64,000 nt of DNA from Martensiomyces pterosporus (Eukaryota; Kickxellomycota; Kickxellomycetes; Kickxellales; Kickxellaceae). The stretch is from contig MU603962.1 of assembly GCA_025201845.1 (NCBI GenBank), positions 4,381 through 68,380 of the forward strand, written 5' to 3'. Made by a program: the position numbers and the translations under genes. Of the stretch, positions 50,458-61,574 are shown piece by piece. The notes under the pieces are model-generated. The model worked only from the letters and a program-made list of their open reading frames with translations. It had not been told where the DNA came from and searched no databases. Within the stretch, counting starts at the first letter, position 1. Every line of letters starts with the position of its first letter.

Positions 50458-50694
50458 ACGATGTACGTTTAGCACTGTGCGCCCCTTTGCTTGAAAAGTG
50501 CCGCTCCTGTTGGCACGCCCTTCCACTACAATATTCCATTCCAATACATGCTTCTCACCCGAGCTGGTGTCGTGCTATTTGTCACTTGTCGTATATTTCA
50601 GCAGCTGTAAACTTCGTTAGTGCTAGAGAGAAACGGCGGAGATCGTAAGGGGGGTGGGAGAGCTGGAGCGCTGGGGTGGCAAAATACAGCTGGT

Positions 50695-52410
50695 CTACTT
50701 CTCGCCGTACTTCTTCGCCGCATAGTGGATAATGGCGGGCGACACGTATCCAGGGATCCGGTTAAACCCGTCAATGATCTCGTGGACCTGCGAATGAAGC
50801 TGGGCGGCATAGGTGGCATTGAGGTTGTTGCGTTGGTACCACCAGTCCGGCAGCGCAGCAACGTAGGGGATGCGGCGCTCCTGTTCGGAGAGCTTCGAGA
50901 GATCAACCTTTGGCAGCTTGAGCAGGTCAAACACGTCGTTTGTGACGTTTTCAGCAATGCTGCCGACCGCCTTGAGCGTCTCGCCCAGACCCTTGGGGAG
51001 CACAGCAACCACGTTGCCCAGCCCTTGGAGGAGATGGCCAACAAGCCCATCCTTGCCCAAAAGCCCACCAGCAAGTGTAGTGAGGATGTCGTCAAGACCA
51101 AGCCCCTTCTCCTCCTTGTTTTCGCGCAGCGCAAGGCTAATGCGGCGACGGAGGAGGCGGTTGTTGCGGTTGAGGGACGCCGAGCCCAGATCAAGACCGC
51201 GGTTTGGAGTCAGCCCGTTGAGGAGGGTGTTCTGCAGAAAGTCAACCTGCTGGCGGTGCAGCGCTTGCGAGGCTCCCGCCTTAGCATCGCCGTTGCCCGA
51301 AAGCCGCGACACCTGGGTGGTGAGGTCGTTCAGCGATGCCGCCGACTCGGGCGAAGGGGTGCCGTTTCCTGCGGCATTAGCAGCCGAGGCAATGGAGCCT
51401 GGTGGATGCGGGCTCTCGTCATGTGCAGCGCGGCCTGCTGGAGGCGCAGGTCCAGGGCCAGGACCGGCAGAGGAAGAACGAGGAGGAGGGCCAGCATCAG
51501 GGTCGCCATTCTTCAGTGCTGCTTGGCGGTTAACTTCCTGCATCAGCCTCTTTGTCGCAGCGTGCGAGCCCGAGTCAACATAGACGTAGCAAAGGCCGCT
51601 GCGGGGATCAAGAACATCCCTCACGCGCACACTGGGGTACCCAGGAAGAGACTCATCGGAAGACACCGGAGGGTCGTCGTAGTTGACGTTGTCGTATAGC
51701 TGGAAGCGCGTGTTGGGCTCCATCAGCTGCCAGTCGTACCACAGCTTGTCGACCATGCCGTGGTGCAAGAAGAAGAAGGGGTCGTTCGGAGCAAACATGG
51801 TCGACATGTCGCCCGAGATGCCGAGGTGCACGGCTCCATGGCAGCCATTCTCAATGCCGCTAGAAAGCGCGCCATACTGCGTGCACGTCTGCTGCATACT
51901 AAGCAGGGCCTCTGGTGGCCAGAATGGCGAGATGCCGTCGCCCTGGTTGAACTCCCGGGCCAGGCAGTGCGGGCTGTCCACCTTCATCTGCCAGTTGGCA
52001 AACGGGCCGCTTTGAACGCAGTTCCGGGCGCCCGACCCATTGCCACCGCAGTATGCGTCAGTAAACAGCTCGCTGGTGGCGGGCTGGGTGGCGTCTAGCG
52101 ACCAGTCCCAGTACGGAACCGGCACACCGGGCTCGGCCTTGTTGAGGGCCTGTGCAAAATCGTATACAAAGTAGCGGTGGAATGCAAGGAACCTGGGGTG
52201 GCCGTGGATCGTGTCTGCATTGTCGACATGGAGCCTTGACAGCCTGTCCAGCTCGCCGTTGCTCCTTATTTTCGCCAGAGCCCTGAAGAACCAAGCACGG
52301 TCCTCGGGCGACAGCGAGCGGATCTCCGGACGGGGAACTGGGTTCGCGCACTGGGTGCTTGCGAGACGCGCAAGACACGCAACGGCCCATATAAAGTAAA
52401 GCTTGACCAT
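50695..52410 (-). CDS. secreted tyrosinase, paralogue 1
   Basis: The ATG at 52410 (MVKLYFIWAVACLARL) gives 571 residues with a signal peptide; an earlier in-frame codon is not ATG. The CuA site is H61-x7-H69-x8-H78 (HGHPRFLAFHRYF) and CuB is H191-x3-H195 plus H216 (DPFFFLHHGMVDKLW). All six copper ligands are present. A Pro/Gly-rich linker with SSSAGPGPGPAPP near residue 300 is followed by a long C-terminal part unique to this copy. It ends in a segment LPDWWYQRNNLNATYAAQLH also seen, in weaker form, in the other two copies. The enzyme should oxidise phenols to quinones (melanin or wall cross-linking) outside the cell. The very long tail may be an autoinhibitory or processing domain. Confidence 0.93.
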   Translation of the reverse strand: MVKLYFIWAVACLARLASTQCANPVPRPEIRSLSPEDRAWFFRALAKIRSNGELDRLSRLHVDNADTIHGHPRFLAFHRYFVYDFAQALNKAEPGVPVPYWDWSLDATQPATSELFTDAYCGGNGSGARNCVQSGPFANWQMKVDSPHCLAREFNQGDGISPFWPPEALLSMQQTCTQYGALSSGIENGCHGAVHLGISGDMSTMFAPNDPFFFLHHGMVDKLWYDWQLMEPNTRFQLYDNVNYDDPPVSSDESLPGYPSVRVRDVLDPRSGLCYVYVDSGSHAATKRLMQEVNRQAALKNGDPDAGPPPRSSSAGPGPGPAPPAGRAAHDESPHPPGSIASAANAAGNGTPSPESAASLNDLTTQVSRLSGNGDAKAGASQALHRQQVDFLQNTLLNGLTPNRGLDLGSASLNRNNRLLRRRISLALRENKEEKGLGLDDILTTLAGGLLGKDGLVGHLLQGLGNVVAVLPKGLGETLKAVGSIAENVTNDVFDLLKLPKVDLSKLSEQERRIPYVAALPDWWYQRNNLNATYAAQLHSQVHEIIDGFNRIPGYVSPAIIHYAAKKYGEK

Positions 52411-54215
52411 TCTAGAAAACAAAACAAAAGTGAGAGACAGAGATGTAGGTTGAGGGAAAGCTAGGTGAGGTTACTGACCAACGCTCTCTGCGACCAGCGG
52501 AGATTGGATTGGCAAAGAAAAATAAAATAAACAGAAATGTTGATATAAAGAAACGAAAAGTCCAGCTTGGATGAAGGGGTAAGAGTGGAACCGAGAACCA
52601 GTGTCAAGAAGAGGGAGGGAGAGGAGAGGCCCCAGGACGTTTATAGGAAGCGAGTGTAGAGAAGTGATACGAAAAGGGGGGAGAGCGGGATGTCTGGCGC
52701 CTGGCGTGCTGGTAGCGGATGGCGTTGAGAGGCCGAATATCCCAACAACAATATCGTATACAATCAAAACAAAGGACGAATATTGTCTACAAGAGACAAG
52801 GGATAAAGATGGAATGTGCGACTGAGGGAGGGAGGGAAGAAGAATCGTGAGGTGTATAGGAATGGAATGTGATATCTGAGCAGCCGCAGGAGTGCCGGCA
52901 AGAAACTGTGAGAAAGCTCTGTTAATATAGCGAGTGAGTAGAGAGGGAAGGGTGATTGAGAGCGGTGGGTGTAGTGCCGTATTGCCAGATGAGCCGGACG
53001 ACCTACCGCATCCAAAAGCTCCAGTTGCGTGTGTGGCAGGGGAGGGGTGTAGCGGGGAAGATAGAGGACAGACGTAGAGGAATGCGTGGGGATTGGACAA
53101 GCGTAGCGTGGGCGGAGAGGCAGGAGGCTGAGTAAACGAGGGAGAGGTGCTGATGCAAAAGGACGGGCTTAGATGGAAGGCGGGTAGTAGTGGTGGTAGT
53201 AATAAACTGAAGAGGCCAACAGAGGGCAATGAAATCGTCTACGGCCTCTGGTGGCAGTTCTCTTGCGATGGGCTCGTTAATAAAGCATTCTCGCAATCTT
53301 GCCGGGCGACAGTAAACACCGTCCCTCACTCTTTCTCTCCAGCTCCCTCATACGCACCCCATCCCCTTGCCTGTGGTTGTGCCGTCTCTCATAGTGCTTT
53401 GTCTCTTCAATTTCCCTCTGCCAAATGCAGCGGCCTTGTGGTTGTTTCCCTTGTGTTGGAGTATTTACAGTGCAGCAACAGCCGTTTCTGCCGCCTCTAC
53501 AGCAGCATCTTAACGCCACTGCCTCAGTCCGATTGCCTTGTACAAAGCAGGCTGTGTTTCAAGCTGCACTCCCCCGTTTCATCCTTGTAGCCTGCCTCTC
53601 TTTAGTGCTCTGGCCATGCGATGCATCTGCTGTGCCACATTCTTTCTCCCAGAATTAATTTCAGCTACATGTTCTGCTTTCTGTCGCTAGCAGCCACTGC
53701 CCCATTTTGGCTTCTATAAATAGTTTTGCATGTTTTTATTTCATGAGGAATCTACTGTGACAGCCTCCACATTGGCGCCTTGCGCGGGCCCTCAGCATCA
53801 GAAGCAGGCGCTGGCGCTTAGGACCACCAAGTGTCATCGTGGCTACAGCGAAGTCCTAGAGCCTGCTTCTGGGTGCGCCTGGGGGCTACGTCAGCAGCAG
53901 CGTAGCACTAGCCGGCAGTAGCATGTCCTGGTAACCAGCCGGCGATATTGCGCGTGACATTCAGGATATGTTGCAAATCACGCTTTGTGCAACCACAGAC
54001 ATGTGCAGGAATTAATTTCCAAGAAATGCAAGCCATCCAGGATTAATGGAAGAAGCGGTTATATTTCGCAGGGAAGTTGTGTCGATAAACTACATATATG
54101 TACACAGTTATGGAAAGGAGTAGGAGGCGTGGAGGCGGGGAAGGGTGTACGGAGTATTCTATGTGCAAAAGCGTAGAAAGAACGAGGGTGCTGTGCTGCA
54201 GCCTCAGCTGCTGGC
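52411..54215. other. 1.8-kb gene-free stretch upstream of tyrosinase 1
   Basis: The first kilobase is strongly purine-rich on the plus strand, giving a long CT-rich tyrosinase leader on the minus strand. A 252-codon frame there (52471-53229) has no ATG at all and is Pro/Ser/Leu composition only. The far end is the 3' flank of the HSF-type gene. Confidence 0.5.
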
Positions 54216-55195
54216 TCAGTTTGCTGTGCGTCGGTACCTCCTGAAGATATCCCGGACAAGCTCTGGCCTGTCTCGCTGAAAGTTTGCGTGCCTGAAACGA
54301 CACCAGAGCACCCCTGCGCGGTCGGGAATGCGGCGACGGGAGTCTGTCAGACGCGTAAACCCGTAGTCCTAAAAACCAAAATGCATACAAACACCCAGGA
54401 AAGCCGTATCAGTGACAATAGCTCTCTTGCCGCTGCACTGCCTGGCGCCTGAAGCATGCTTACTTTGACACAGTTCTATGGCGACACACTTACGTGGAAG
54501 TTCTTGTTCACAGACTCCTTCTGTCTAGCTGACAGCCCGAACTGGTTGAGGCACTCTAGCAGCCGGTCCCAGTTGCAAAACTGGAACTCGGTTCCGTCGT
54601 CGTTCCACTGAATCCACGATCTGTTTTCAGGATTCTCGAGTATCCTACACGCCACAAGCCGTGCCAAACTTGTTTAAAGCGGTGCAGCGTGGTTTTTGGC
54701 AAGGAAGCAGCAGCACTTGTGAAGGGCAGGAGGAATAACGCAAGCTCCAACTCACCTATGCACTGCATATGGGAATGCAACGGCACTTGACGACGCTATT
54801 GACTGCGAGGCTGCAAACGACGGATGCGTGCTTGACGGAAGTGTGCTTGACTGGCGAGAGAGCAGCTCGTGACGTCTGCGCTTGTTTCCAGAGTGCTCGC
54901 CAGGAGAGGTGGACACTAAATGCCCGCTCTCGTCCACTTCCCACTGCAGGCTCTCGAGAAAGAGGCCCAGCGTTTCGTCGTCGTCCTTGCCGTCGTCATC
55001 GGCTCGTTTGCCGGGAGTATGGCTGCTGCAACGTGGGGGCACGTTGTGTGAGTTTACAATCATGCGCAACGACTCTGGTAGTCCCCGCCAGTAATCGAAG
55101 AACGCAGGATCCTCCACTCCGCGCTCCCTGCTCTGCTTCCTGGAGCCTAGCTGCGGGGTGCGGCTTGTGTCTGGAGAGCCCACAAACGAGTCCAT
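54216..55195 (-). CDS. HSF-type transcription factor, C-terminal DNA-binding domain, three exons
   Basis: Exons are 54756-55195, 54494-54644 and 54216-54368; introns are 111 and 125 nt (GTGAGT...GTGTAG and GTAAGT...TTTTTAG). Reading the joins gives a continuous 247-residue protein ending TAN. The ATG at 55195 is the first after a TATA-like box at 55477-55482. Residues ~1-145 are disordered and Ser-rich, with an acidic patch (DDDGKDDDETLG). Residues ~145-245 form a divergent heat-shock-factor fold: RILENPENRSWIQWNDDGTE, a recognition helix region (KESVNKNFHDYGFTRL), then WCRFRHANFQRDRPELVRDI. In HSF the equivalent is FVRQLNMYGFHKV, so the base-contacting helix differs. The domain lies at the C-terminus, unlike most HSFs. 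Targets are unknown. Confidence 0.82.
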
Positions 55196-57474
55196 CCTGC
55201 CCCTCGTTGTGGGCTGCCGCGCTCTGTATGTGGGGAACGGCTGGGCAGCGCGTTGCAAAAGAGGTGTAGCGTGTGGTGCGTGTTTGTATGAAGGACGGTG
55301 CGGAGAAGCAAAAGGGGACACAGATGCCTGACTTGCGTGCTCCGCTTCTTGCCTGAAAGAGCGGGTGGGTGGGTGTTGGCCAAAAAGAGACAAGCAAACG
55401 AATCAAAGACTATCGTCAAGCGTGTCTGGCTGGGGAGAATGTGACAAGAGAGGCGTACGAAATGGCTGGAGCACTGTTTATAGAGAGGGTCCGTCTTGCT
55501 TCCTTTAGAAGGAAAACAGGAGCGAGAAGGCGCAATTCCTGGCTTATTTATATGTCGGAATCCCATGAAAGTCGGGTGGCAGATGGGTGGGGGTTGAGAT
55601 TGTTGGCGGAGCAGATCTGGCAGCAGGATGAGCCGTATCGTTTCAAGAACATATCAGCAATTTTGCTCATGAATATTGCGCTGCACTTGGCAAGGCATCT
55701 TATCAGAAACGCTCCTGCGTCTGCCGGGTGGAAGCAACCACCCGTGTGTTGGGTATGTGGTGCGATGCGTCCTGCCTGTTGTGTTCATTCGAAGGCGTTT
55801 GCGCAGCTGACGCCATTATGAGTTCTCTTCGCTGCTTGCCTTCAAGTGCTTGCTCACACAACCCCGTGCTCTGTCGCAGCAGCGTTTCAGGAATTGGAGT
55901 TGAAAACGGCAAGAAGAACTTGTGTTTATTGTTCGCCAGCGACAAGGGCAATGGGGTTGTGTTTCTGGTATTCCACGTAAAGCAGCATAAAATATTCAAG
56001 CAAAATGCATGCGTGATGTGCAGCCTGGCGTTTGGGTGTGGTTGGCGCTACGTGCTTCTGCCTGCTGGTGCCTCATGCGCCCATGCTAATTGTTCACGCC
56101 CACTACAATCCTTACCGACCATGGATATAATGTGTACTTTTCCTTTTCTGCTCGCTTGGCCGGCTCGGTGCAAGGAGCGAAGAGAGGGTGCGTGTTGTGT
56201 GAAGGATCAGCATTGCTTCAAAGTGAGCGAGCAGCAAAAGCTGAAACCCGTGCAGAAGCAGACAATGTAGCATGCATGCATAATCTCTATGCCCAACAGC
56301 ACCAAACTTTGGAGGTGCGCCTGAAATGGCAGCAGCTCCAAACATTGGAATTGTGGCGAAGCAAAAGCGGCCTGCTGCTCACTCCAATGCACCGCCCACT
56401 TCGCTACCCTCTCCCCCATCCCTCCGCAGATGGCTGGCCGTCGTGATGAGTGTTGCTATTACTGTCCTCATTCTCATAAAGCCGAGTGGATATGGCGATG
56501 CATTAGAGCACCACAACAATAAGCGTGTGGCGAAACCATTCGCAGAGCAGAGAATATGTTGCACCAATGCATTTCTTGGGGCGCGGTGGAGATAAGCTTG
56601 TTCCTCTGTTTTTTCCGGCTGTTGACATAATATGTTCCAGCCAGAAAATAGACTGCGCTGCCTATATTGGCGGTTATTCGGCTGATTCATTGCCAGTAAC
56701 TGAGGAGTGGAAATCTGCACCTGGGAAATATTTGTGATATCCACCGCGGATGTCGGCCTGGGAACCCACGAGTCCAAAGCACCAAAGTAGTAGCTGTCGG
56801 AGGGCTAGTGATGTTTGCTTTGCTGATTCCAGCTAAGATGCTGCTGCCTGCCTTGGCCGCCACATGCCGCAGTAGAACTAAAACCAACATGTAGAGCTGT
56901 GTCTATGCTAATCGCATAATTTGCGTGAACCCAAAGACCGGGTTAGCGATCGGAGCTGTGCGAGCAGTGCCACTATCGCCCGTGATCTCGAAGCATTGTG
57001 CTGCACACCACGACACAGCAAAGCAGCATATAGCGGCTACTTCAAAGCACGCAAGGATGCAGAATTGAGGTCGTGGCAGACCATGCTGCAGCAGCGTTCG
57101 GGAAGATCCTTTGTGGAAATGCTGATGGGTGCCAGCTGCATCAGACACCAGCTGGCAGCCGACGTCACCACCAACCACTTCGAGCAGGCACCGAGCAACA
57201 GCGACGGGGCTCTAGGGACCTCTCCAGAGGAATGCAGAGCATGCTCCCAGGACTCTCCTTCGCAGAGAATCTCCTCAGATGCGCGATCCGCTCCTGTGCA
57301 AAAAGAGAGACTGCTGGGCCAGGTGGCATCAGGATCGAGATAGCCAAGCAAAATGAGACATACGAATCAATATTGCAGTTAAACCCCGCATGTCAAAATG
57401 GCTATGTTGCCGTCTTAGGCATCCATGCCTGGACCGCGCGAGAGCAAAACCAAGACGTTAACATGCTGCCCACA
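55196..57474. other. 2.3-kb gene-free stretch between HSF-type gene and Nup53
   Basis: This includes the HSF-type promoter (TATA-like TATAAA at 55477-55482 and ATATAAATAA near 55546-55555, minus strand). No further gene or RNA is recognised. Confidence 0.5.
55477..55482 (-). promoter_or_regulatory. TATA-like box of the HSF-type gene
   Basis: It reads TATAAA on the minus strand inside CTCTATAAACA, 282 bp upstream of the ATG. A second weaker copy lies about 70 bp further upstream. Confidence 0.35.
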
Positions 57475-59166
57475 TCACCAACCAAAAAGAATGTCTATGG
57501 CAGTCTGAATTATTCCGTTTCTAGCCTTTGGCGCAGTTGGTGGTGCCAACACCACCGAGCTTCCGGTGCGGGTTCCTCCTGCTGTGGCTGTTGCGGAGTC
57601 CCGTGAATCCACGCGGCCTGGCTGCTGCTGCTTGAATGGGGATCCGCCTACACCACCGCCCATCCCGCGCACCCTATCTACCCGGCTGCCTCTTCCAGGT
57701 GACTGAGACGGCGCAGTAGCTGGTCTCTGCAGCTTTGCCCTTGGTGACTGGGCATAGATGCTTTGAGCCAAGGTAGCCGATTTGTTACTGGGAGGCGCAG
57801 CAGACCGAGGCAGATTGCGGCCAGGGAACACTTGGTTGAACAGCAAGGCGACGCAGTCCTCAGTAGCCCAGTCAATCGAGACCACCATGCGGTCACCCAT
57901 GAGGATGCGCCCGCCACTGCCTCCTTGAGCGATCGCTCGTTGCGCCTGCCAAGGCTCCGAGTACAATAGAGCCAGGCTGTTGCTTCCAGAAGGCACTACA
58001 GCAAACGCAAGAATATCGCCGAATCCTCTGAAGTAGTTGAGCACGCCGGACTCAGTCTCTGGTAAAAGACCATAGACTACAATCGACCGGATCTTGACAT
58101 CGCTGTAATCCTGCTCATCCTCGGCGCTGCTGCCGTCGTCGCGCTCATTGCTCTGCTCAAAGGCACCAGTGAAGTCACGGGGGCTGCTCAGCTGCGCAGC
58201 AAACGCATCCATGTCCACTGTCGGTGCCTGGGCATCGCGGCTGTTGCCAGCAGAAAACACATCCGTGTGGTCCATATCCATATCGTCAAGCGTCATAATC
58301 GGCGGTGCATCATCCAGCGAGGATGCTAAACCGGGTCTCTGAGTGGCTGCTTTTGCGCCTGCAGCGGATCCATAGGCAGTGGACAGCATATCATTGGACC
58401 CAAAGCCGCTCAGCCTACGCGATGCACGCTGTGTGATTGCAGGCGGTGTCACAGGCTGCACCTGCGCTGCTGTAGTACCAGCGCCAAACCCAAACATCGA
58501 CATCTGAGTGCTCGTGGTTGAGGCAATGCCAGTGTCAGCCTGGAACGCAGAGCTGCGGCCAGGCGACTTTGACAGCTGCATCGATCCGAGTAAAAACGAC
58601 GGGAGCTTTTTTGTCATCTGGCGCGGCGAAGCTGGCCGCGGGGCAGGCGACTTTGGGCGTGCAAACGGCGACGGCGCGCTAAAATCGCCTGGAACAGGGT
58701 TGCCCAAACCGTTTCTCCCTCTATCGCTCTCGGACACCAAAGTATTCGTGGGCCACCCGCCAACGCCTCTCGGAAAGTCGTAGTCACTGTCATTGGCGCT
58801 GCTTGTCAGGGGCGTGTGCGTGCGGTCGACACCACCTCCCAGCCCACTAGCGCCTGCCAGACTGGACTGGTGCAAGCCAGCTCTGCTTCCACGCGACAAT
58901 GTGCTGGTGGAGCCCATGGTCGTGTTGCGCCGCGAGAGCGTGCGCGAGCCTCCAGGCGAGACGCCGCGCTCCAGACGAGGAGTGAATGGGTTGACGTTTG
59001 ACTCGGCCTCAAAGTGCGCGCTATTCCGCAGGGCCGTGCGGAATGGGGAATTCGCCACGGCTCCGCCCGGTCTCGTTGGTGTCAGGAAGTCGCCTCCTCC
59101 GCGCGTGCTGGGCGGCGGCGGGAACCGTACCCGGTTGCCAACTGGCTGTGTAGGAGCACACGACAT
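57475..59166 (-). CDS. NUP53: Nup53/Nup35-type nucleoporin
   Basis: The product has 563 residues. A Ser/Pro/Gly-rich disordered N-terminal ~350 residues precede the MPPN-type RRM domain: SIVVYGLLPETESGVLNYFRGFGDI, then LALLYSEPWQAQRAIAQGG and ILMGDRMVVSIDWA. The C-terminus ends NGIIQTAIDILFGW, an amphipathic helix that in yeast Nup53 and human Nup35 binds the pore membrane. These proteins link Nic96/Nup93 and Nup170/Nup155 to the nuclear envelope. The RRM is known to dimerise rather than bind RNA. No intron is needed. It lies between tyrosinase 2 and the HSF-type gene without obvious functional linkage. Confidence 0.92.
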   Translation of the reverse strand: MSCAPTQPVGNRVRFPPPPSTRGGGDFLTPTRPGGAVANSPFRTALRNSAHFEAESNVNPFTPRLERGVSPGGSRTLSRRNTTMGSTSTLSRGSRAGLHQSSLAGASGLGGGVDRTHTPLTSSANDSDYDFPRGVGGWPTNTLVSESDRGRNGLGNPVPGDFSAPSPFARPKSPAPRPASPRQMTKKLPSFLLGSMQLSKSPGRSSAFQADTGIASTTSTQMSMFGFGAGTTAAQVQPVTPPAITQRASRRLSGFGSNDMLSTAYGSAAGAKAATQRPGLASSLDDAPPIMTLDDMDMDHTDVFSAGNSRDAQAPTVDMDAFAAQLSSPRDFTGAFEQSNERDDGSSAEDEQDYSDVKIRSIVVYGLLPETESGVLNYFRGFGDILAFAVVPSGSNSLALLYSEPWQAQRAIAQGGSGGRILMGDRMVVSIDWATEDCVALLFNQVFPGRNLPRSAAPPSNKSATLAQSIYAQSPRAKLQRPATAPSQSPGRGSRVDRVRGMGGGVGGSPFKQQQPGRVDSRDSATATAGGTRTGSSVVLAPPTAPKARNGIIQTAIDILFGW

Positions 59167-59466
59167 TGATGTTTAAAAGGGCGTAATGTGGTCAAATTTG
59201 CAGCACTGAAAGGCAGAGCTGTCCCACACGCAAGAAAAGCAGCGATTCTGCTGGCACCGCCAAGGTAAAATAAAATAATATATAGGAGTAAATGCAAGGC
59301 GAAGCGAAAAGGAAAAAGAGCTGGCGGCTGCAGACGGAACGAAGCTGTTTATTATTTGTTATTTGTTGTTTAGTTAAGCAGAGGAGAAAAGCGTCCTAGA
59401 GAAAGCAGCAAAGAGAAAGCAGCAAAGAGAAAGCGGGCAAAAACAAGCCAAATCGCGTAATTCCAT
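59167..59466. other. 300-bp stretch between Nup53 and tyrosinase 2
   Basis: This is the promoter of Nup53 plus the 3' flank of tyrosinase 2. A 14-bp repeat (AGAGAAAGCAGCAA, 2.6 copies) lies at 59398-59434 and TTATTTGT repeats lie near 59350. Confidence 0.55.
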
Positions 59467-60696
59467 CTACCAAGTGTTCGCTGATCTGCGCTCAGCGTTT
59501 ATCTGTGCAACCACCCTGTTGACCAGCTCCTGCATGCGAGCAGCCTCCTCGTGGTCCATGTGCCTGTTCTCCAGCCAGCGCCTCTCGATGGGCTGAGGAG
59601 GCTCGTAGTCCTCGTCGCTCTCGCCGTCCTGCTGCTTGGCGTTGAGCTCATTCTCGGACTCGCCGTCTTCGGGCTCTGGGGACAGCGACGGCGAGGACTC
59701 TGCTGCTTCAGAAACTGCTGCTTCAGAGACTGCTGCTACCGAGAACGAGGCAGCTGCTGTTTCGGAGGTCATGTTGACCACAGCATTGAATGCAAGCACA
59801 CCCCGCCGAAGAGTAACGGCGGGCGGCGGAAGGTCGTCGTAGATGTAGCAGTAGCCAGGAGCCGTGGTAACCAGCGCAGTTTCAATTTCTTCGCCATAGA
59901 ACGGCATCAGCGAGCGCCCAGTAAGTGGGTGGCGTGCATTGTCAAACCCGTCAACAGTATGGTATCTGGCAGGGTCTCGGAGCTGCCACTCGGCCCAGAT
60001 CTTGTCAATCATCGCATGGTGGAGGAAGAACAGGACATCTACTGGCGCCCACATGGTCTCAAAGTCGCCTCCAAGGCCCAAGTGCACGATGCCGTGTGCG
60101 CCATTTTCGATTCGGGAGCGGAACTGCGCATATGTCTTCGACGAGTTCATCACATCGCGCACCGCGCGCATCGGCCAGAACGACCCGGTGCTCGCGCCAT
60201 ACCGGTACTTGCGGGTCAGGCAGTTCCTTGTCGGGTAATTGCGGCCCCAGCGAGCCTCAATGCCATCGACCACGCAGGTGTCTCCGGGCCGGCCGTTAGT
60301 GCCAAAGTACTCGCTGGACAGCACCGGGTCATTCAGCGGGTTCTGCCACGACTTGCCCCAGTTCCAGTAAGGCAGCACAATATCCGGGTCGATCTGCTGC
60401 ATCAGGGATTCAAAGTGGCGAAGGAAGCGGCGGTGCCAGGCAAAGAAGTGCTCGTTGCCGTGGATCTGGTGCGAGATGTGGTCGTGCATGCTTCCGAATC
60501 CGTCCATCCAGCCGCGGCGGTGCATCTCGCGCACAACACGGGCGAATCTGCGGAGCTCTGTCTGGGTGAGCGTTGTGATATCCCTGCGGATAGATTGCTG
60601 CGTGCACGATTGCGCTAGCCGGGGCATCGGAAACACCGACCTGGCAACGGCGTTGCTGACAGCGATGATAATGATAATGCACAAGTATTTTAACAT
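59467..60696 (-). CDS. secreted tyrosinase, paralogue 2
   Basis: The product has 409 residues with a hydrophobic leader (MLKYLCIIIIIAVSNAVA). CuA is H71-x7-H79-x8-H88 (HGNEHFFAWHRRF) and CuB is H201-x3-H205 plus H226 (LFFLHHAMIDKIW). The phrase LPYWNWG is typical of the family. From about residue 300 the tail is Ser/Ala/Glu/Asp-rich and disordered; the last 45 residues contain RRWLENRHMDHEEAARMQEL, related to the tail of the other two copies. It is a predicted extracellular phenol oxidase. Lengths and tails differ strongly between copies while the copper core is the same, so the core has been kept and the tails have diversified. Confidence 0.93.
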   Translation of the reverse strand: MLKYLCIIIIIAVSNAVARSVFPMPRLAQSCTQQSIRRDITTLTQTELRRFARVVREMHRRGWMDGFGSMHDHISHQIHGNEHFFAWHRRFLRHFESLMQQIDPDIVLPYWNWGKSWQNPLNDPVLSSEYFGTNGRPGDTCVVDGIEARWGRNYPTRNCLTRKYRYGASTGSFWPMRAVRDVMNSSKTYAQFRSRIENGAHGIVHLGLGGDFETMWAPVDVLFFLHHAMIDKIWAEWQLRDPARYHTVDGFDNARHPLTGRSLMPFYGEEIETALVTTAPGYCYIYDDLPPPAVTLRRGVLAFNAVVNMTSETAAASFSVAAVSEAAVSEAAESSPSLSPEPEDGESENELNAKQQDGESDEDYEPPQPIERRWLENRHMDHEEAARMQELVNRVVAQINAERRSANTW

Positions 60697-61574
60697 TTGG
60701 TGCCGTCTTTTGGGTGTGGCAAAATGCTGGCAAGAGCTATGTACGCAAGAGAAAAGGAAGAGGCAAGCAAGAGGCAGGCAGGTAGAGCTTGGAATGGCAG
60801 AGAAAAATGCTCAAAGCCGAACCCGCTTCGGAGCGCGAGGTGCTGATGGAAGCGAAATAAATATTACATGTGAGGTTCCAGGGCGCCATAGACTCCAGTC
60901 TTAGCCCTTTTCCATGCACTCTCAAGACATGCGGGGCTGGGTGTTGTAGGTCTATGTGTGCAAAGACAAGTCCTGCGTGCTGATGGCAGCGAAAGCTGGA
61001 AAAGGCGGTAGTGAGCCACGCTCCTCAGGGATGAGTCTCAGCATGGCGGGCCAGTATTTTGAGTGTGCTTGTGCGGGGAAGCGAGAAATCCCTGTGTTGG
61101 AGCCAGGTGCAGCTGCAGGCGAAGACAGCACGCTGCACTCCATGTGTGCGGAGGCAGACAGGGGCGTGGTGTGAGGCCAGCCAGCGCAGCTGCGGGCCCT
61201 GCGCTCCAGCAAGCTACCGGGAATGGCATGCATTTGTGGACAGACCTGGACCATATGCTTAATACGCATCAGGGGGGATTTTGTGGCACGAGCAGCAAGA
61301 TTACCTAGCCATTGCTTAATATTACAACGGAGTGAAGAGGATATTAATTGCCTCATACAAACACCCCGACACCTGCTGCCACCGCTGCTGCTGCTGCTGC
61401 CTACGCTTTCCTGCGCGCATTCCGTGGCTTGGAATGCATCGCTTTCCCGCGCAAACCGCACACTGCCAGCACGTGTTCATTAAATATGGAATTGGGACCA
61501 ATATCAGGGTGGCATTAAAAAAAGCTTGGTGCGCGATCAACGTGAAGAACAAAGCAAAATTGACGAGGCGTGGT
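60697..61574. other. 0.9-kb stretch between tyrosinases 2 and 3
   Basis: Promoter of tyrosinase 2 and the 3' flank of tyrosinase 3. A GCTGCTG run occurs at 61384-61401. No gene is supported. Confidence 0.5.

Noticed and set aside
48787..50544. 585-codon open frame antisense to the HAS1 helicase
   Set aside because: Same antisense effect of biased codons; the composition is Leu/Val/Glu/Arg-rich without any motif.
52471..53229. 252-codon frame just upstream of tyrosinase 1
   Set aside because: It has no ATG codon in frame. Its Pro/Ser/Leu content follows from a CT-rich leader.
59551..60618. Long plus-strand frame over tyrosinase 2
   Set aside because: Antisense shadow; no motif, and the sense protein is clear.
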